From NCBI GenBank assembly GCA_019925095.2, contig CM034401.1, positions 19,190,338-19,254,337 of the forward strand: a stretch of DNA of 64,000 nucleotides. Direction: 5' to 3'. Below, piece by piece: positions 53,001 through 61,174 of the stretch (its first letter is position 1; every line of letters begins with the position of its first letter). A program made the translations under genes and the position numbers. Under the pieces are notes generated by a model. It had not been told where the DNA came from. It saw nothing but the letters and a program-made list of their open reading frames with translations, and made no database searches. The stretch is from Dendrolimus kikuchii (lineage: Eukaryota > Arthropoda > Insecta > Lepidoptera > Lasiocampidae).

Positions 53001-56000
53001 TTATAAGAGAAACACCCAACATAGCTCGCTCCATAGCCCGTTGAGCGACTTGGAACTTGTATACTGACTACATACTTTTTATATAAAATATAGGCAAAAC
53101 AACACTGTTATTAACGCAACAAGGTAAATTGCCTTTGTTCGCGTTCGAAGAAGCCATCGGCTATATGTGCGACCACCGCGTGCCGGACAAGGACGGCGTA
53201 TCTGCTGCAGTGCACGTAAGTAACAATAAAATGTTTAATCGAAAATCAAAACCACTTCTAGTTGCTGTGTATTGAAAAGTAGTAGTAGTAGTTGTATTCG
53301 CCACAAAGACAGGCAAAGGAATCTAGTCCATACAGCCAATTCTGATGTTTAAGTCTTCGTATAATAGTCGCGCAGTTGTATTGTAGGCTACAACTAACGC
53401 CATTCAACGGAGTTCTTGTGAAAACTCAAAAGGCCACATTTGACTATACAGTTCACATTTCTCACAAAACACATAATTACTACTCAAAAACTATCAATAT
53501 CCTACAACTATTGTTCATTTTAGAGCAATTTTATACATTTTTAGAAAATAAAACTGCACAGCACGTCTCCTTTCAGTTCCCGCCAAAAACTCCGTGTATT
53601 GAAAACAACTGAGAGAAAATACGAAAAAACAAAAGAACAACCGTGAAATGAATATAAAACAAATATGAATTTCTATTATGTCCAAGGAGGTAGAGTCTAT
53701 TCTGTAGGTCGCTGATTGATATCCGGCTCGAAGGACCATGTTTTAGATATTCAGATGTTGAAGGACTAAAGCAGATTACATGTTCCTTTTTTAAATAAAA
53801 ACAATATAATGATCTAAATAAAATAAACTTCTTCGAAATTTGAAAATCCAATATTAATAAAACTACGTTTTAACGGTTTTAAGCGCGGTAATTTATTTGA
53901 TTTTTGTTATTCCGACGTTTCGGCCACTTTTCAGTGGCTGTGATCACGGAAGACAAAGATATCAAGTGTTTGGGATCCGATCATCAAAACTATTAAGACC
54001 CAAACCCAGCAAAAACCAACTGCCAGACCTCAAGGCACTGTGAGCTCTTTCTGCGTGCACCGGAACACAAACCAACTTGACTGATAATTTCTTTTATTTT
54101 CCTTCCACCCATTTTAATATTATATAAAATTATTAGAGTTAGGCATGTTTGCTGAAGAGTTTCTTGCGCCGCTTCTTCTCTTCAAGCCATAACATGTAGC
54201 GAAGCGGTGGTAAATTAGATTAGGCTCCCATAGAGTAAATAATAACCATAAACAAAATTAAAACTAAATAATTAAAATGAATAAGTTGGCGGTAGGCTAA
54301 ATAAAACTTTAACAATACTCGAAACGTGGGAATAACAAAAATCAATTAAATTACCGCGCTTAAAACCGTTAACACGTAGTTTTATTATGTATACAAGTCG
54401 CGAAAACTTAAGAAAATATTATTTTCTTGTCTACTGTTACAATGTCGTAGTACCAGCGAAACTTCGGTCGCATTGCGTTGTTGACTCTATATTCCTCTAT
54501 CCTACGGAAACGACGTCATTTATAGGGACAACAAGTATCCTAAGTGTTATCACGGACTAGAAGTTGAATTTCATTTAAATGCGTTCAGTAGTTTTTACGT
54601 GATACTCTAACAGAGAGACAAAATTCCAAGTTGTGTTTTTGGAATCTTCTGGACCAAATTTTTTTATTGCATGAGTTCGACAGCCAGGCAGACGACCCAT
54701 CTGATGGAAAGCGGTTACCATCGTCTATGGAGATTTGTAACACTAAAGGTGCTAGCAATCTGCTACCACTCACTAAAGAACGACTGGAACCTAGCCACTA
54801 ATGCCGGAACACAATTCATGTTTGTTATGGCGTCATACTCTATACCAGGGGTAGTGGCCATCAAAACTGACAAATACCCTACCATCTTGCTGCGGGTTGT
54901 TTTATCGCCTCCATACCTGCTCGGATAAATTACTCCTGCTGACTTTTGTCTTTTTTTTAATTCGTTGTACAAACTCAACACTGTACCGTCTTATTTATTG
55001 TAAATAGATTATTATTTTTATTACGATTTGTTTTTACATAAATATAAAGAAATCTGTCAAAGAAGCAAGTGAGGTGTGTAAGAATAAGCCTAAATGGCGC
55101 TCTGTTGTTCGTGCCTACCCCGCAAGGGAACTGGCGTGAAGTTATGTATGTATGTATAAAGAAATCTGTCCAAAATTATTGACCTGTATTTGTCCCTTTA
55201 GGTCGCTTCTCTAGCATCTAACTTGTACTCGAAGGGTTCATCCCTTTTGAACCAACTGAACGAGTTATATGCCGAATACGGCTACCACGTCTCGCAGAAC
55301 TCATACTATGTGTGCCATGATTCGAACACCATTCAGAAGATATTCAGGAGGATCAGAAACTATCATGGACCTAATGAGGTAAGGATTTGATATTTGGAAG
55401 AAGGTACGAACTTGTAGGTTATCTATAGCCAGTGTAGGAACAGAGGATATACATATCTGTGTAAGGCATGGTTTTTTTTATTGCAGGAGATCAGCAGTCA
55501 GGCAGACGGCCCACTTGATGGAAAGCGGTTACATCGCCTATGGACATTTGGAGCACCAAAGTTGTTACAAACGCGCTGCTGCTCTCTTAAGGGAAACTGG
55601 AACCTGGTCACTAATGCCGGAACACAACACAAGGTTGTTATGGCGACATACTCTAGATCAGGGGTGGTAGCCATCCAGTCGGGCAAATGCCCTAACACCT
55701 GGGAAAACGCTTTCCAAGCGTTTATTTTACTTTTTGAGTAAAATGTGCGTTGCCGACTTGATTTGTTATAAAAATCGACTTCATTCATAAATAAGTTTGA
55801 ATAAGTTAAATTGATTCATCTATATATTTTTTCTGAAAATACTACATCGTGTATCAAATATATCCACATTGCAATGAACATATTCTATGTATATGAAATA
55901 AGCCATTTTTGTAATAAAGTAAAAAAATATTGAACCAGGGTCGATAATTTTCGAAACCAATGAAAATAAAAAACCAAAAACTTGGTTATTTGAATGTTTC

Positions 56001-59000
56001 ACATAAGTTTTGAGGTTATATGAAAAAAGTATAAATACAAAAGTTGTAGATCTTTGTATTACCTACAACTTTGCCAATTAACTTTTTTCCATAGAACTTG
56101 TAGTTTTGCTGGAAACTTTTTTTTTTTTTTTTTTATACAGGGGAAATCCGTTTGAGGACCGTAGGCCACGCGAGGGGGAAAGGTCGCGGCCCGTGAGCGG
56201 GATTCGCCAGGTCGGGGTGGCACTAGCACCCCACGTTGAGATGTGAGATGCTATTGCCACGCCGCGGTTAGGGATACCCACTAAAACCCCTGTCCGATCC
56301 CAAGCGTCCTTTGTCCGGGCTGTGGGCTCGCTCGCGCATTCACCACCAGCCCGGACGGACGGCAGCCGGCCCCTTTGCGGGCTGGCCTCACCATTTGGTA
56401 GCCGGAGATCTGGGTCTCTCCGGCTCCTCTACCTCATCGCGAGGTGAGAGGGGGCGCGCGGATCGGCGCGCGTTCCTCCTCTCCGGCCTTTATGTGCGGG
56501 CGGGTCCGGTTTCCCCGCCGGTCGCCCGCACGGCCGTAGCCTACGGCGGCTGGGGGGCGTCATGGGCGGCCCTCCGGCGCCGCCGCCGGCTCTGGCGGGA
56601 GGGGAGCGTAGCGGATTGCTCCCCCCCCCGCCCCGCCGCCTCCTTTGCGGACATGACGGTTTCGCAGAAGGAGGCGGCTGCGTCCCACGCGTCGGCGCTC
56701 CCGACCATGGCCTTTACTACGGCCGGGAGGGACAAATCCGCCCCGACGACCGCGACGAGATCACGACGCTGCTCGTCCCATGCTGGACACACCTGGAGGG
56801 TGTGCAGCGCCGTGTCTTCGTCGCCGCCGACGCAGTGGTGGCACCCTGACGTCTGTTCACGTCTTATTCGACACAGGTACCTCCCGAAGCATCCGTGCCC
56901 CGAGAGGACCTGCGTCAGGCGGAACGTCAGGGTGCCGTAACGTCTTTGCAGCCATTCTGGCATGATCGGCCTCACCGCTTGGATGGTGGCGAGGCCGGCG
57001 CTGGGGTTAAGTAGGCGGTCCGCCCACTCTGCCACCTGGACCTGGCGCAACTCGTCTCTGCGCCCCTCGGTCTCACGGGGCGCAGGTCGGCCAACACTGG
57101 CCTCCTTCTCCTTACGCCACGCGTACAGGGAGGCCAGTGTCCTGGCCTCCAGGTCCCACGGCAGAGCGCCGGCTAGTAAGGAGGCCGCTTCGAAGGATAT
57201 CGTGCGATACCCTCGGACGGCCCTGACGGCCAGCATACGCTGTGTCTGTCGCAGTGTTGCGACGTTGCGAGCCGCCAGGGCGCCCGCCCACACCGGGGAG
57301 TTTTGCTGGAAACTGAGATAAACCGATTTAACCCTTAAAAACTCACCCCCTTCCACGTCCCGATCTCAAATCGCCCGTAAATTATTTTTCCTTTCATTTT
57401 TGTTATATTCTCCTCCTTTTCCAATGGGTTTCATCCTACTATTTTTTTCACTTTTTACCATTTTCAAAGGCCCTTAGCCTTGGTCTATATGTAGTAAAGT
57501 ACATTTTTTTTATTTTCAAATCGATTACTTTCGATTTATATACGTATAGTGTCGATGGTTTAATAATCTGAACGTTACATGACTCCCAGAACATCACTAT
57601 TATGTCACCCACAACAATAAAGTACAAAATTACGTAATTTGTTTCATTTCGGCTTTATTGTCAAGAAATATATAACTTGATACACGTGCAAACGTCAAAG
57701 TAAAATAAACGCTTAGAAACATTATAGCTGATTTGGACCCTTAAAGGCTACTCTTTTGGAGAATTTGAAAGATATGAGAAAAAATAAAACTGTAGATGGT
57801 GTTAAAATTTTTCGTGATCCAAAAAGAAAATTATTGTTTTGTTTAATATAATATACTTGTATATACCAGTTGAAACATGTGATGATGAAATTTATGGCCG
57901 TTTCTTCGATCGGTCGTTCTTATTAACCGCTAATTTGCGTTGCGAGCGGCTAGAACTTGAATAATAGTAGAAGCGCCGTAGAAGTAATGTAAAATTTCTA
58001 CTAATGGTTCAAAGTCGAGTAAATAAATGGATAAATATATGAACCGGTCTTCAAAGGATATGCGATTATTTTGACAAGTATTGAGAAGAAGAAAAAATAT
58101 CCTTTTTTGAATTTGATCTCCTTTATGTCGGTATTTAGAACGGTTTGAAATGTTTTTGCTTTCATTTCAGTATCCAAAGAAAGTGGGTTCTTGTGAGATT
58201 GTGTCGGTGAATGATTTTACTGCCGGAGTCAAAATACCTGACAAAGTTAACGGAGAGGGACATCACCTTAGTAAGTTTAATGCCAAAAATTTATACGTGG
58301 CTTTGTTCGTGTATTGTGTGTGTATGTTTTTGTATTGAAAAGCAAAAAAAGAAAATATTTCTTGTCGCAAAATAATGCACAAAAAAAAAACAGTAAACAC
58401 ACTTGTTACATATAAACAATATGAAAACATAATATGAATGAATGTATTCTTTGTAAGTTTCGGGAAACGTTTGCGACCTCAATTATTGTACAACGCCATC
58501 TATTGGCATGTAAGTGTTCCACTACAAAACTGTCTTTTTATTCGATCCCAGTGTTATCCGTTGCGTGTGTTTTTTTTTATATCATTATTTCCCTTACAGA
58601 TGTGTTAGGCACAGGATTAGATCAAGACTACACGAGTGGCGAGATGATAATGTTCAAATGCAGTAACGGTCTGGGTGTCACTGTCCGGACTAGTGGCACT
58701 GAGCCCAAACTCAAATATTACACTGAACTCGTCTGCAAAGCATCTACTTTAAGGTAAATTAAAAACTATAGACAAAAATCGATATCCTTTCTTATTTATT
58801 GATTTAATAGTTTAACTAGCATCAAAAGCAAAAGCACGTTTTGTGGTATATTATATTTTATTAATTTAAATCCATAATTAAATATCAAACAAAAAAAATG
58901 CTACAGGTCTGCTTGTATCTATATATTAATACGTGAAACAAAAACACAGCAAAAATGTTGTACCCCTTTTTACGAAAATTGCGCGGACGGAGGAGTATGA

Positions 59001-60895
59001 AATTTCGCACACTTATAGTTTAGAAGGAGTGCAGAATGCTAATACTTTTTTTAAATTATGCATAAAAATACATCAAATCAATAAAAAAAAACATCACACA
59101 CACTACCATGTATTTGACACACACACGCATATATACTCTTTTGTTTATTGTTCAAGTCAAATTAACAATGTAGCCCTGGCGAAATCTGTGATTATAGAAG
59201 TATAGTCTTTGACATTAATTAGTATAGTCGAATTTCGACCACGGGCGACCACTAGTATAAATAAATCTTTTAAATAAAATTTAATTAAAATTTACTCCAC
59301 ATGCACACATCAGTTTAACAGCAGCACTCCACACTGGAATAAGTGTTATAGTAATATAAATAGGATAATTAACTATACTGCAGAAGTCGTGGAAGGCCAC
59401 GACACACCTTCCATGATCAAATTGATCGTGTACTAGCGGAGGGTGATGTCAGGAGCCTTGAGAACAGACGAGTGTGCATGACAAGAGTTATGAATCTCAA
59501 AGAAGCAAGTGAGGTGTGTAAGAATGGGCCTAAATGGCGCTCTGTTGTTCGTGCCTACCCCGCAAGGGAACTGGCGTGAAGTTATGTATTTATGTATGTA
59601 TGTAATTAACTATAAGCTACACCTCAGTATGATCCCCGCAAATTGCTGGGATAATTAACTATAAGGTACACCTCAGTATTATCCCCGCAAATTGCTGGGA
59701 TAATTAACTATAAGGTACACCTCAGTATTATCCCCGTAAATTGCTGGGATAATTAACTATAAGCTACACCTCAGTATGATCCCCGCAAATTGCTGGGATA
59801 ATTAACTATAAGGTACACCTCAGTATTATCCCCGCAAATTGCTGGGATAATTAACTATAAGGTACACCTCAGTATTATCCCCGCAAATTGCTGGGATAAT
59901 TAACTATAAGCTACACCTCAGTATGATCCCCGCAAATTGCTGGGATAATTAACTATAAGGTACACCTCAGTATTATCCCCGCAAATTGCTAATGCGCTGG
60001 AACCTTGTCGAATTAACTATAAGGTACACCTCAGTATTATCCCCGCAAATTGCTGGGATAATTAACTATAAGGTACACCTCAGTATTATCCCCGCAAATT
60101 GCTGGGATAATTAACTATAAGGTACACCTCAGTATTATCCCCGCAAATTGCTGGGATAATTAACTATAAGGTACGGGGTATTATCCCCGCATATTGCTAA
60201 TGCGCTGGAACCTTGTCGAATTAACATTCACGTGACGTCATCCGCAACCGATATCTACGCGTACTCGCCGGCCAGTGATGCTAACGGTACTGAGTGTTCG
60301 GCTACGGTTCTTCTTCTTCTTCAGCCACTCTCAGTCCACTGCTGGACGTAGGCCTCCCCAAGTACGCGCCACATATCCCGGTCTTCCGTCTTCCTCATCC
60401 GGTACGGTTACGTCACCAAAATGGCGGCCAGGCGCATTAGCGATTTGCGGGGATAATACACATACAAACACCCAATAATCAAAGTGGGTAATTTTCAATA
60501 CTTTCCAAAATATTAATTAAACTTTTAAAAAGGGCAGATCCGGAGTCTGTAAAATTTGTAGAAAAAAAATACTTGTCCTAATTAGTATTATATGCGTATT
60601 CGCTATTATTATAAATCATATGATTGTAGTAAAGAGCTTGAAGAAACCTATACATGCAAATTGTATGTGTGGAACCCGTTAATCTCTCTTGGACAATCTT
60701 AGTGGATATAACCAATGGGGAGGCTCGTGCCCAACAGTGGTACCCCTATAGGCTGATATTGACTACCTTCCTTTGGTTAAAATTATTTCCTTTATTTCCA
60801 GTGAACAAGAGAACATGAAAATGAAACTCAAAGAAATGGTAAAAGAGTTCATAGAAGAACTTTTGCAGCCGAAAGAGAACGGTTTGTTGGAATAA
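38013..60895 (+). CDS. Pgm2: Phosphoglucomutase-2 / phosphopentomutase, 12 coding exons
   Basis: Exons: 38013-38081, 42233-42400, 44322-44413, 47648-47893, 49531-49753, 51067-51251, 51967-52172, 53094-53215, 55202-55378, 58171-58270, 58600-58753 and 60802-60895. All borders are GT/AG and the phases join, giving 1836 bases and 611 aa, the usual length of animal PGM2. The enzyme (alpha-D-phosphohexomutase family, cytosolic) interconverts ribose-1-P and ribose-5-P and, less well, glucose-1-P and glucose-6-P. All four family signatures are present: TASHNPKEDNGYK (catalytic serine), DPDADR (metal site), FEEAIGY (sugar-binding loop) and RTSGTEPK (phosphate-binding loop). The start MSICNSGDVKLD was chosen because it precedes the conserved WL..D motif and a strong GTAAGT donor. 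Introns total about 21 kb and carry most of the mobile elements on this side of the window. Paralogue PGM2L1 cannot be excluded by sight, but insects normally have PGM2. Confidence 0.96.
38705..38825. mobile_element. Palindromic MITE, copy 3 (diverged)
   Basis: GTTCAATTGCCTTACTATCAG with AAATTTGACTTAAGCTCCCATAC. The right arm is degraded. Confidence 0.45.
39286..39365 (+). repeat. 80-bp repeat paired with 46158-46245
   Basis: TATGTCTTGCAAGACC ... AATGGCCCGGAC.TTTGG.GGGCTTGCG recurs inverted at 46158-46245, both within Pgm2 introns. Confidence 0.6.
39543..39655 (-). mobile_element. tRNA-derived SINE, 3' part
   Basis: Inverted body (ATTGTATATCCCCAAATTAAG, TCTGGGGCCGATCCCA); the tRNA-like head is missing. 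Confidence 0.6.
40289..40305. repeat. (GA)n microsatellite
   Basis: Eight GA units, bordered by TAGGCC and GGCCTA. Confidence 0.7.
40405..40500. mobile_element. Palindromic MITE, copy 4
   Basis: CCTAACCATTGGTTGAAAATTTGACAT faces ATGTCAAATTTTAACCAGTAGTAAGG. Confidence 0.6.
40538..40959. mobile_element. hAT MITE A
   Basis: Starts CAGGGATTCCCAAACTATG. The right end, inverted, reads CAAGGTTTCCCAAAGTGG. The flanks GTCTAGTC and ATCTAATA match at 5 of 8 positions. Contains GAGACCCCC-type motifs common in such MITEs. Confidence 0.65.
40968..41377. mobile_element. hAT MITE B, with nested MITE C
   Basis: The left end GATCCTTTCTCAACCCTTCG and inverted right end CATTGTTTTTCAATGATTTT form TIRs. The same family is at 48442-48662 (GGGTCGCGAC, AAGACCTATA, CGTGG.TTG.GACATAAAAAT). 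Flanks ATCTAATA/GTCTAAGA. It directly follows MITE A. Confidence 0.65.
41080..41254. mobile_element. hAT MITE C nested in B
   Basis: Ends CAGGCCTTTTTTTGTC and (inverted) CAGGGCTTTTTTTAAGGG. Target duplications CCTATACA (41072-41079) and CCTATATA (41255-41262). Comparison with 48442-48662 shows B without C. Confidence 0.75.
42233..42400 (+). CDS. Pgm2: Pgm2 exon 2
   Basis: Acceptor TCTCTTCACAG, donor GTAAGT. Encodes FGTAGLRGRMGAGY, the conserved N-terminal loop of the family. Confidence 0.95.
42425..42540 (+). mobile_element. Diverged LINE/SINE 3' tail
   Basis: CCCTGGTGTTGAAAACATCTATA...TGGGCCGTCCGCATGTTTACC followed by poly(A). Confidence 0.5.
42810..42960 (-). mobile_element. SINE-like family 2 fragment
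   Basis: The inverted sequence contains GGCGTGATACGATACACTCACAGAATATCGGCGTGAAGCG, matching the head region of 24900-25172 and 33695. Confidence 0.5.
42961..44321. other. Intron 2 remainder, no feature supported
   Basis: AT-rich intronic sequence. No additional exon or recognised element. Confidence 0.4.
44322..44413 (+). CDS. Pgm2: Pgm2 exon 3
   Basis: Acceptor TTACATTTCAG, donor GTAAGT. Encodes GLCSYLQK...GVVVGFDGRYHSR. Confidence 0.93.
45015..45385. mobile_element. TIR element, non-coding
   Basis: TTTTTCAACACACTTGTGAATAAA at the left is inverted at the right (..TTTATGAGCAAGTGTGTTGAAAAA). No transposase. Flank duplication not clear. Confidence 0.6.
45386..47647. other. Intron 3 remainder
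   Basis: 45386-45455 is related (inverted) to 61896-61975 (GTGTGAATAAAGTATGTGATCCAT). 46158-46245 is the partner of 39286-39365. The rest shows no supported feature. Confidence 0.4.
47648..47893 (+). CDS. Pgm2: Pgm2 exon 4 (catalytic serine)
   Basis: Acceptor CATCTGTTACAG, donor GTGAGT. Contains VMVTASHNPKEDNGYKVYW; the serine of SHNP carries the phosphoryl group during catalysis. Confidence 0.97.
48442..48662. mobile_element. hAT MITE (family of B)
   Basis: Left TATCGTTTCTCAATCTGGGG; inverted right CATTGTTTCTCAACCATTTT. Target duplications CTCTATAC (48434-48441) and CTCTAGAC (48663-48670), 7 of 8. Confidence 0.75.
48671..48882. mobile_element. hAT MITE, second family, at the same target
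   Basis: Left CAGGGATGGCGAACCAATGG; inverted right CAGCGATGGCGAACCTATAT. Flanks CTCTAGAC (48663-48670) and GTTTAGAC (48883-48890), 6 of 8. Confidence 0.75.
48959..49199 (+). mobile_element. SINE-like family 1 copy, 5' truncated
   Basis: From CCAGGTGTTAGGTCATTTGC to the CTCCTGCAGTTT-poly(A) tail. Confidence 0.8.
49531..49753 (+). CDS. Pgm2: Pgm2 exon 5
   Basis: Acceptor TTTACTTTTAG, donor GTAATT. Encodes PDEHWNIE... and YSAMHGVGYEY, the second-domain motif of PGM2. Confidence 0.95.
50538..50762 (+). mobile_element. LINE 3' end fragment with ATGT tail
   Basis: GCAAAAGTCGTGGAAGGCCACGG ... GGGAACTGGCGTGAAGTTATGTATG. Also at 55063-55160 and 59383-59604. The frame includes MTRVMNVKEASEVCK-like residues, the C-terminal end of a LINE ORF. 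Confidence 0.6.
50763..51003 (-). mobile_element. tRNA-derived SINE
   Basis: The inverted head GTGGTTGAGCGGCC and B box GGGTTCGATTC are present (near 50932-50995). Same body as 37073-37320. Confidence 0.75.
51067..51251 (+). CDS. Pgm2: Pgm2 exon 6 (metal-binding loop)
   Basis: Acceptor TTAAAACTCCAG, donor GTATGT. Contains DPNPDFPTVKFPNPEEPE and LANDPDADRLAVAE; the three aspartates bind Mg2+. Confidence 0.97.
51465..51865 (+). mobile_element. Helitron-like element
   Basis: Starts TCTATATATATAAAAATCAA and ends TTTGTCGGGTCAGCTAG before T. Close to 30609-31009. Confidence 0.7.
51967..52172 (+). CDS. Pgm2: Pgm2 exon 7
   Basis: Acceptor TTCTCAACAG, donor GTGAGG. Encodes FTGNEMGTLLGWWLL and ETLTGFKWMG. 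Confidence 0.96.
52229..52452 (+). mobile_element. tRNA-derived SINE, head partly degraded
   Basis: The B box GGGTTCGATTCC and the common body are present; the A-box region is diverged. Confidence 0.65.
52453..53093. other. Intron 7 remainder
   Basis: Degenerate Helitron-like text (repeated TATCCCA..., GATAAAAAGTATCCTATG). No exon. Confidence 0.35.
53094..53215 (+). CDS. Pgm2: Pgm2 exon 8 (sugar-binding loop)
   Basis: Acceptor TATAAAATATAG, donor GTAAGT. Contains LFAFEEAIGYMCDHRVPDKD. Confidence 0.96.
53855..54387. mobile_element. TIR element with about 58-bp ends
   Basis: The left TAATAAAACTACGTTTTAAC continuing through AGCGCGGTAATTTA is inverted at the right end. It holds an ACGTTTCGGCCACTTTTCAG hairpin near the left end and a block (54160-54220) resembling the 3' UTR of the Jockey LINE at 14020-14100. 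A short relative is at 5651-5818. Confidence 0.65.
54658..54926 (-). mobile_element. SINE-like family 1 copy, diverged
   Basis: A poly(T) run, then GCATGAGTTCGACAGCCAGG, GATGGAAAGCGGTTACCATC and the inverted degraded head. Confidence 0.75.
55063..55160 (+). mobile_element. LINE 3' end fragment with ATGT tail
   Basis: GAAGCAAGTGAGGTGTGTAAGAATAAGCC ... GTGAAGTTATGTATGTATG. 5' truncated relative of 59383-59604. Confidence 0.6.
55202..55378 (+). CDS. Pgm2: Pgm2 exon 9
   Basis: Acceptor TTGTCCCTTTAG, donor GTAAGG. Encodes LNELYAEYGYHVSQNSYYVC. Confidence 0.96.
55470..55702 (-). mobile_element. SINE-like family 1 copy, head truncated
   Basis: A poly(T) run at the left; ends at GCCCTAACACCTGGG. 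Confidence 0.8.
56117..57298 (-). mobile_element. 5'-truncated R1-clade LINE with 15-bp target duplication
   Basis: A poly(T) of 18 (56117-56134) marks the 3' end of a minus-strand LINE. AGTTTTGCTGGAAAC is present on both sides (56102-56116 and 57299-57313). The body is strikingly GC-rich. It contains the 3' UTR (56135-56540) and the ORF2 C-terminus. It lies in Pgm2 intron 9, antisense to the gene. Confidence 0.9.
56541..57298 (-). pseudogene. R1-clade LINE ORF2 C-terminal domain, truncated
   Basis: About 250 codons remain open from the 5' truncation to a stop at 56541. After a Trp/Arg-rich helical region (LYAWRKEKEAS, AEWADRLLNP), a CCHC zinc motif (CHHCVGGDEDTALHTLQVC, spacing C-X2-C-X9-H-X4-C) follows, typical of R1-group LINEs downstream of the reverse transcriptase. 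Endonuclease and RT domains are lost. The continuous frame suggests a fairly recent insertion. Confidence 0.85.
57473..58170. other. Intron 9 remainder
   Basis: AT-rich; no exon or recognised element seen. Confidence 0.35.
58171..58270 (+). CDS. Pgm2: Pgm2 exon 10
   Basis: Acceptor CTTTCATTTCAG, donor GTAAGT. Encodes YPKKVGSCEIVSVNDFTAGV. Confidence 0.94.
58600..58753 (+). CDS. Pgm2: Pgm2 exon 11 (phosphate-binding loop)
   Basis: Acceptor TTTCCCTTACAG, donor GTAAAT. Contains VTVRTSGTEPKLKYYTE, which binds the substrate phosphate. Confidence 0.96.
58918..59255 (+). mobile_element. Helitron-like element, uninterrupted
   Basis: Starts TCTATATATTAATACGTGAA and ends GGGCGACCACTAG before T. Relative of 32988-33666. 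Confidence 0.65.
59383..59604 (+). mobile_element. LINE 3' end fragment with ATGT tail
   Basis: GAAGTCGTGGAAGGCCACGAC...GGGAACTGGCGTGAAGTTATG and (TATG)n. The best preserved of four copies; it directly abuts the minisatellite. Confidence 0.65.
59605..60225. repeat. 49-bp minisatellite, 12 units, partly 147-bp higher-order
   Basis: Units begin at 59605, 59654, 59703, 59752, 59801, 59850, 59899, 59948, 60012, 60061, 60110 and 60159. Units 1, 4 and 7 share AAGCTACAC and GTATGATCC, whereas the others have AAGGTACAC and GTATTATCC, giving a 3-unit (147-bp) period. Unit 8 (64 bp) and unit 12 (60 bp) end with CTAATGCGCTGGAACCTTG. It lies in the last Pgm2 intron. Confidence 0.93.
60179..60458. mobile_element. 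TIR element from whose end the minisatellite is built
   Basis: 60179-60205 and 60432-60458 are inverted repeats with 25 of 27 matches (TATTATCCCCGCA...GCTAATGCGC). The core holds TCAGTCCACTGCTGGACGTA and is non-coding. Confidence 0.65.
60802..60895 (+). CDS. Pgm2: Pgm2 exon 12 (C-terminus)
   Basis: Acceptor CTTTATTTCCAG. Encodes a charged helix (MKLKEMVKEFIEELL) and ends ENGLLE, stop 60893-60895. Confidence 0.93.
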
Positions 60896-61174
60896 ATAGC
60901 ACCATTTTCATACTGTGACATTAATTTATCGACTTTACAAAGGTTAAACATCTCAGTCGACTGTTATAAAGCCTCGTTTACACGATCCGAGTACGCTCGC
61001 ACTCGGATAACCACTCTGACAGTATTCGTATAATGAATGTCATCCGAGTATACTTGCACTTAACTATTGCGAAACTATTTGGAACATTATAAACATAGTG
61101 TCATCAGGTCTCATATATCGTCGGCGTCATACATGTAATATGTAACAGTTGAGACAAAAATAAAAATCAATAAA
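60891..61174 (+). promoter_or_regulatory. Pgm2: Candidate Pgm2 poly(A) signals
   Basis: AATAAA occurs at 60891-60896 (overlapping the stop), 61159-61164 and 61169-61174. The distal pair is the more plausible for a 3' UTR of about 280-300 bases, but it falls inside the TIR element beginning near 60969. Confidence 0.45.

Larger units (their letters stand above)
55966..57472. repeat. Dispersed repeat split by the R1 LINE
   Basis: 55966-56116 plus 57299-57472 correspond to the uninterrupted repeat at 31088-31395. Nature of the repeat unknown. Confidence 0.65.

Noticed and set aside
59605..60225. CRISPR-like array of regularly spaced repeats
   Set aside because: Units are directly tandem without unique spacers, in an insect intron. 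It is a minisatellite.
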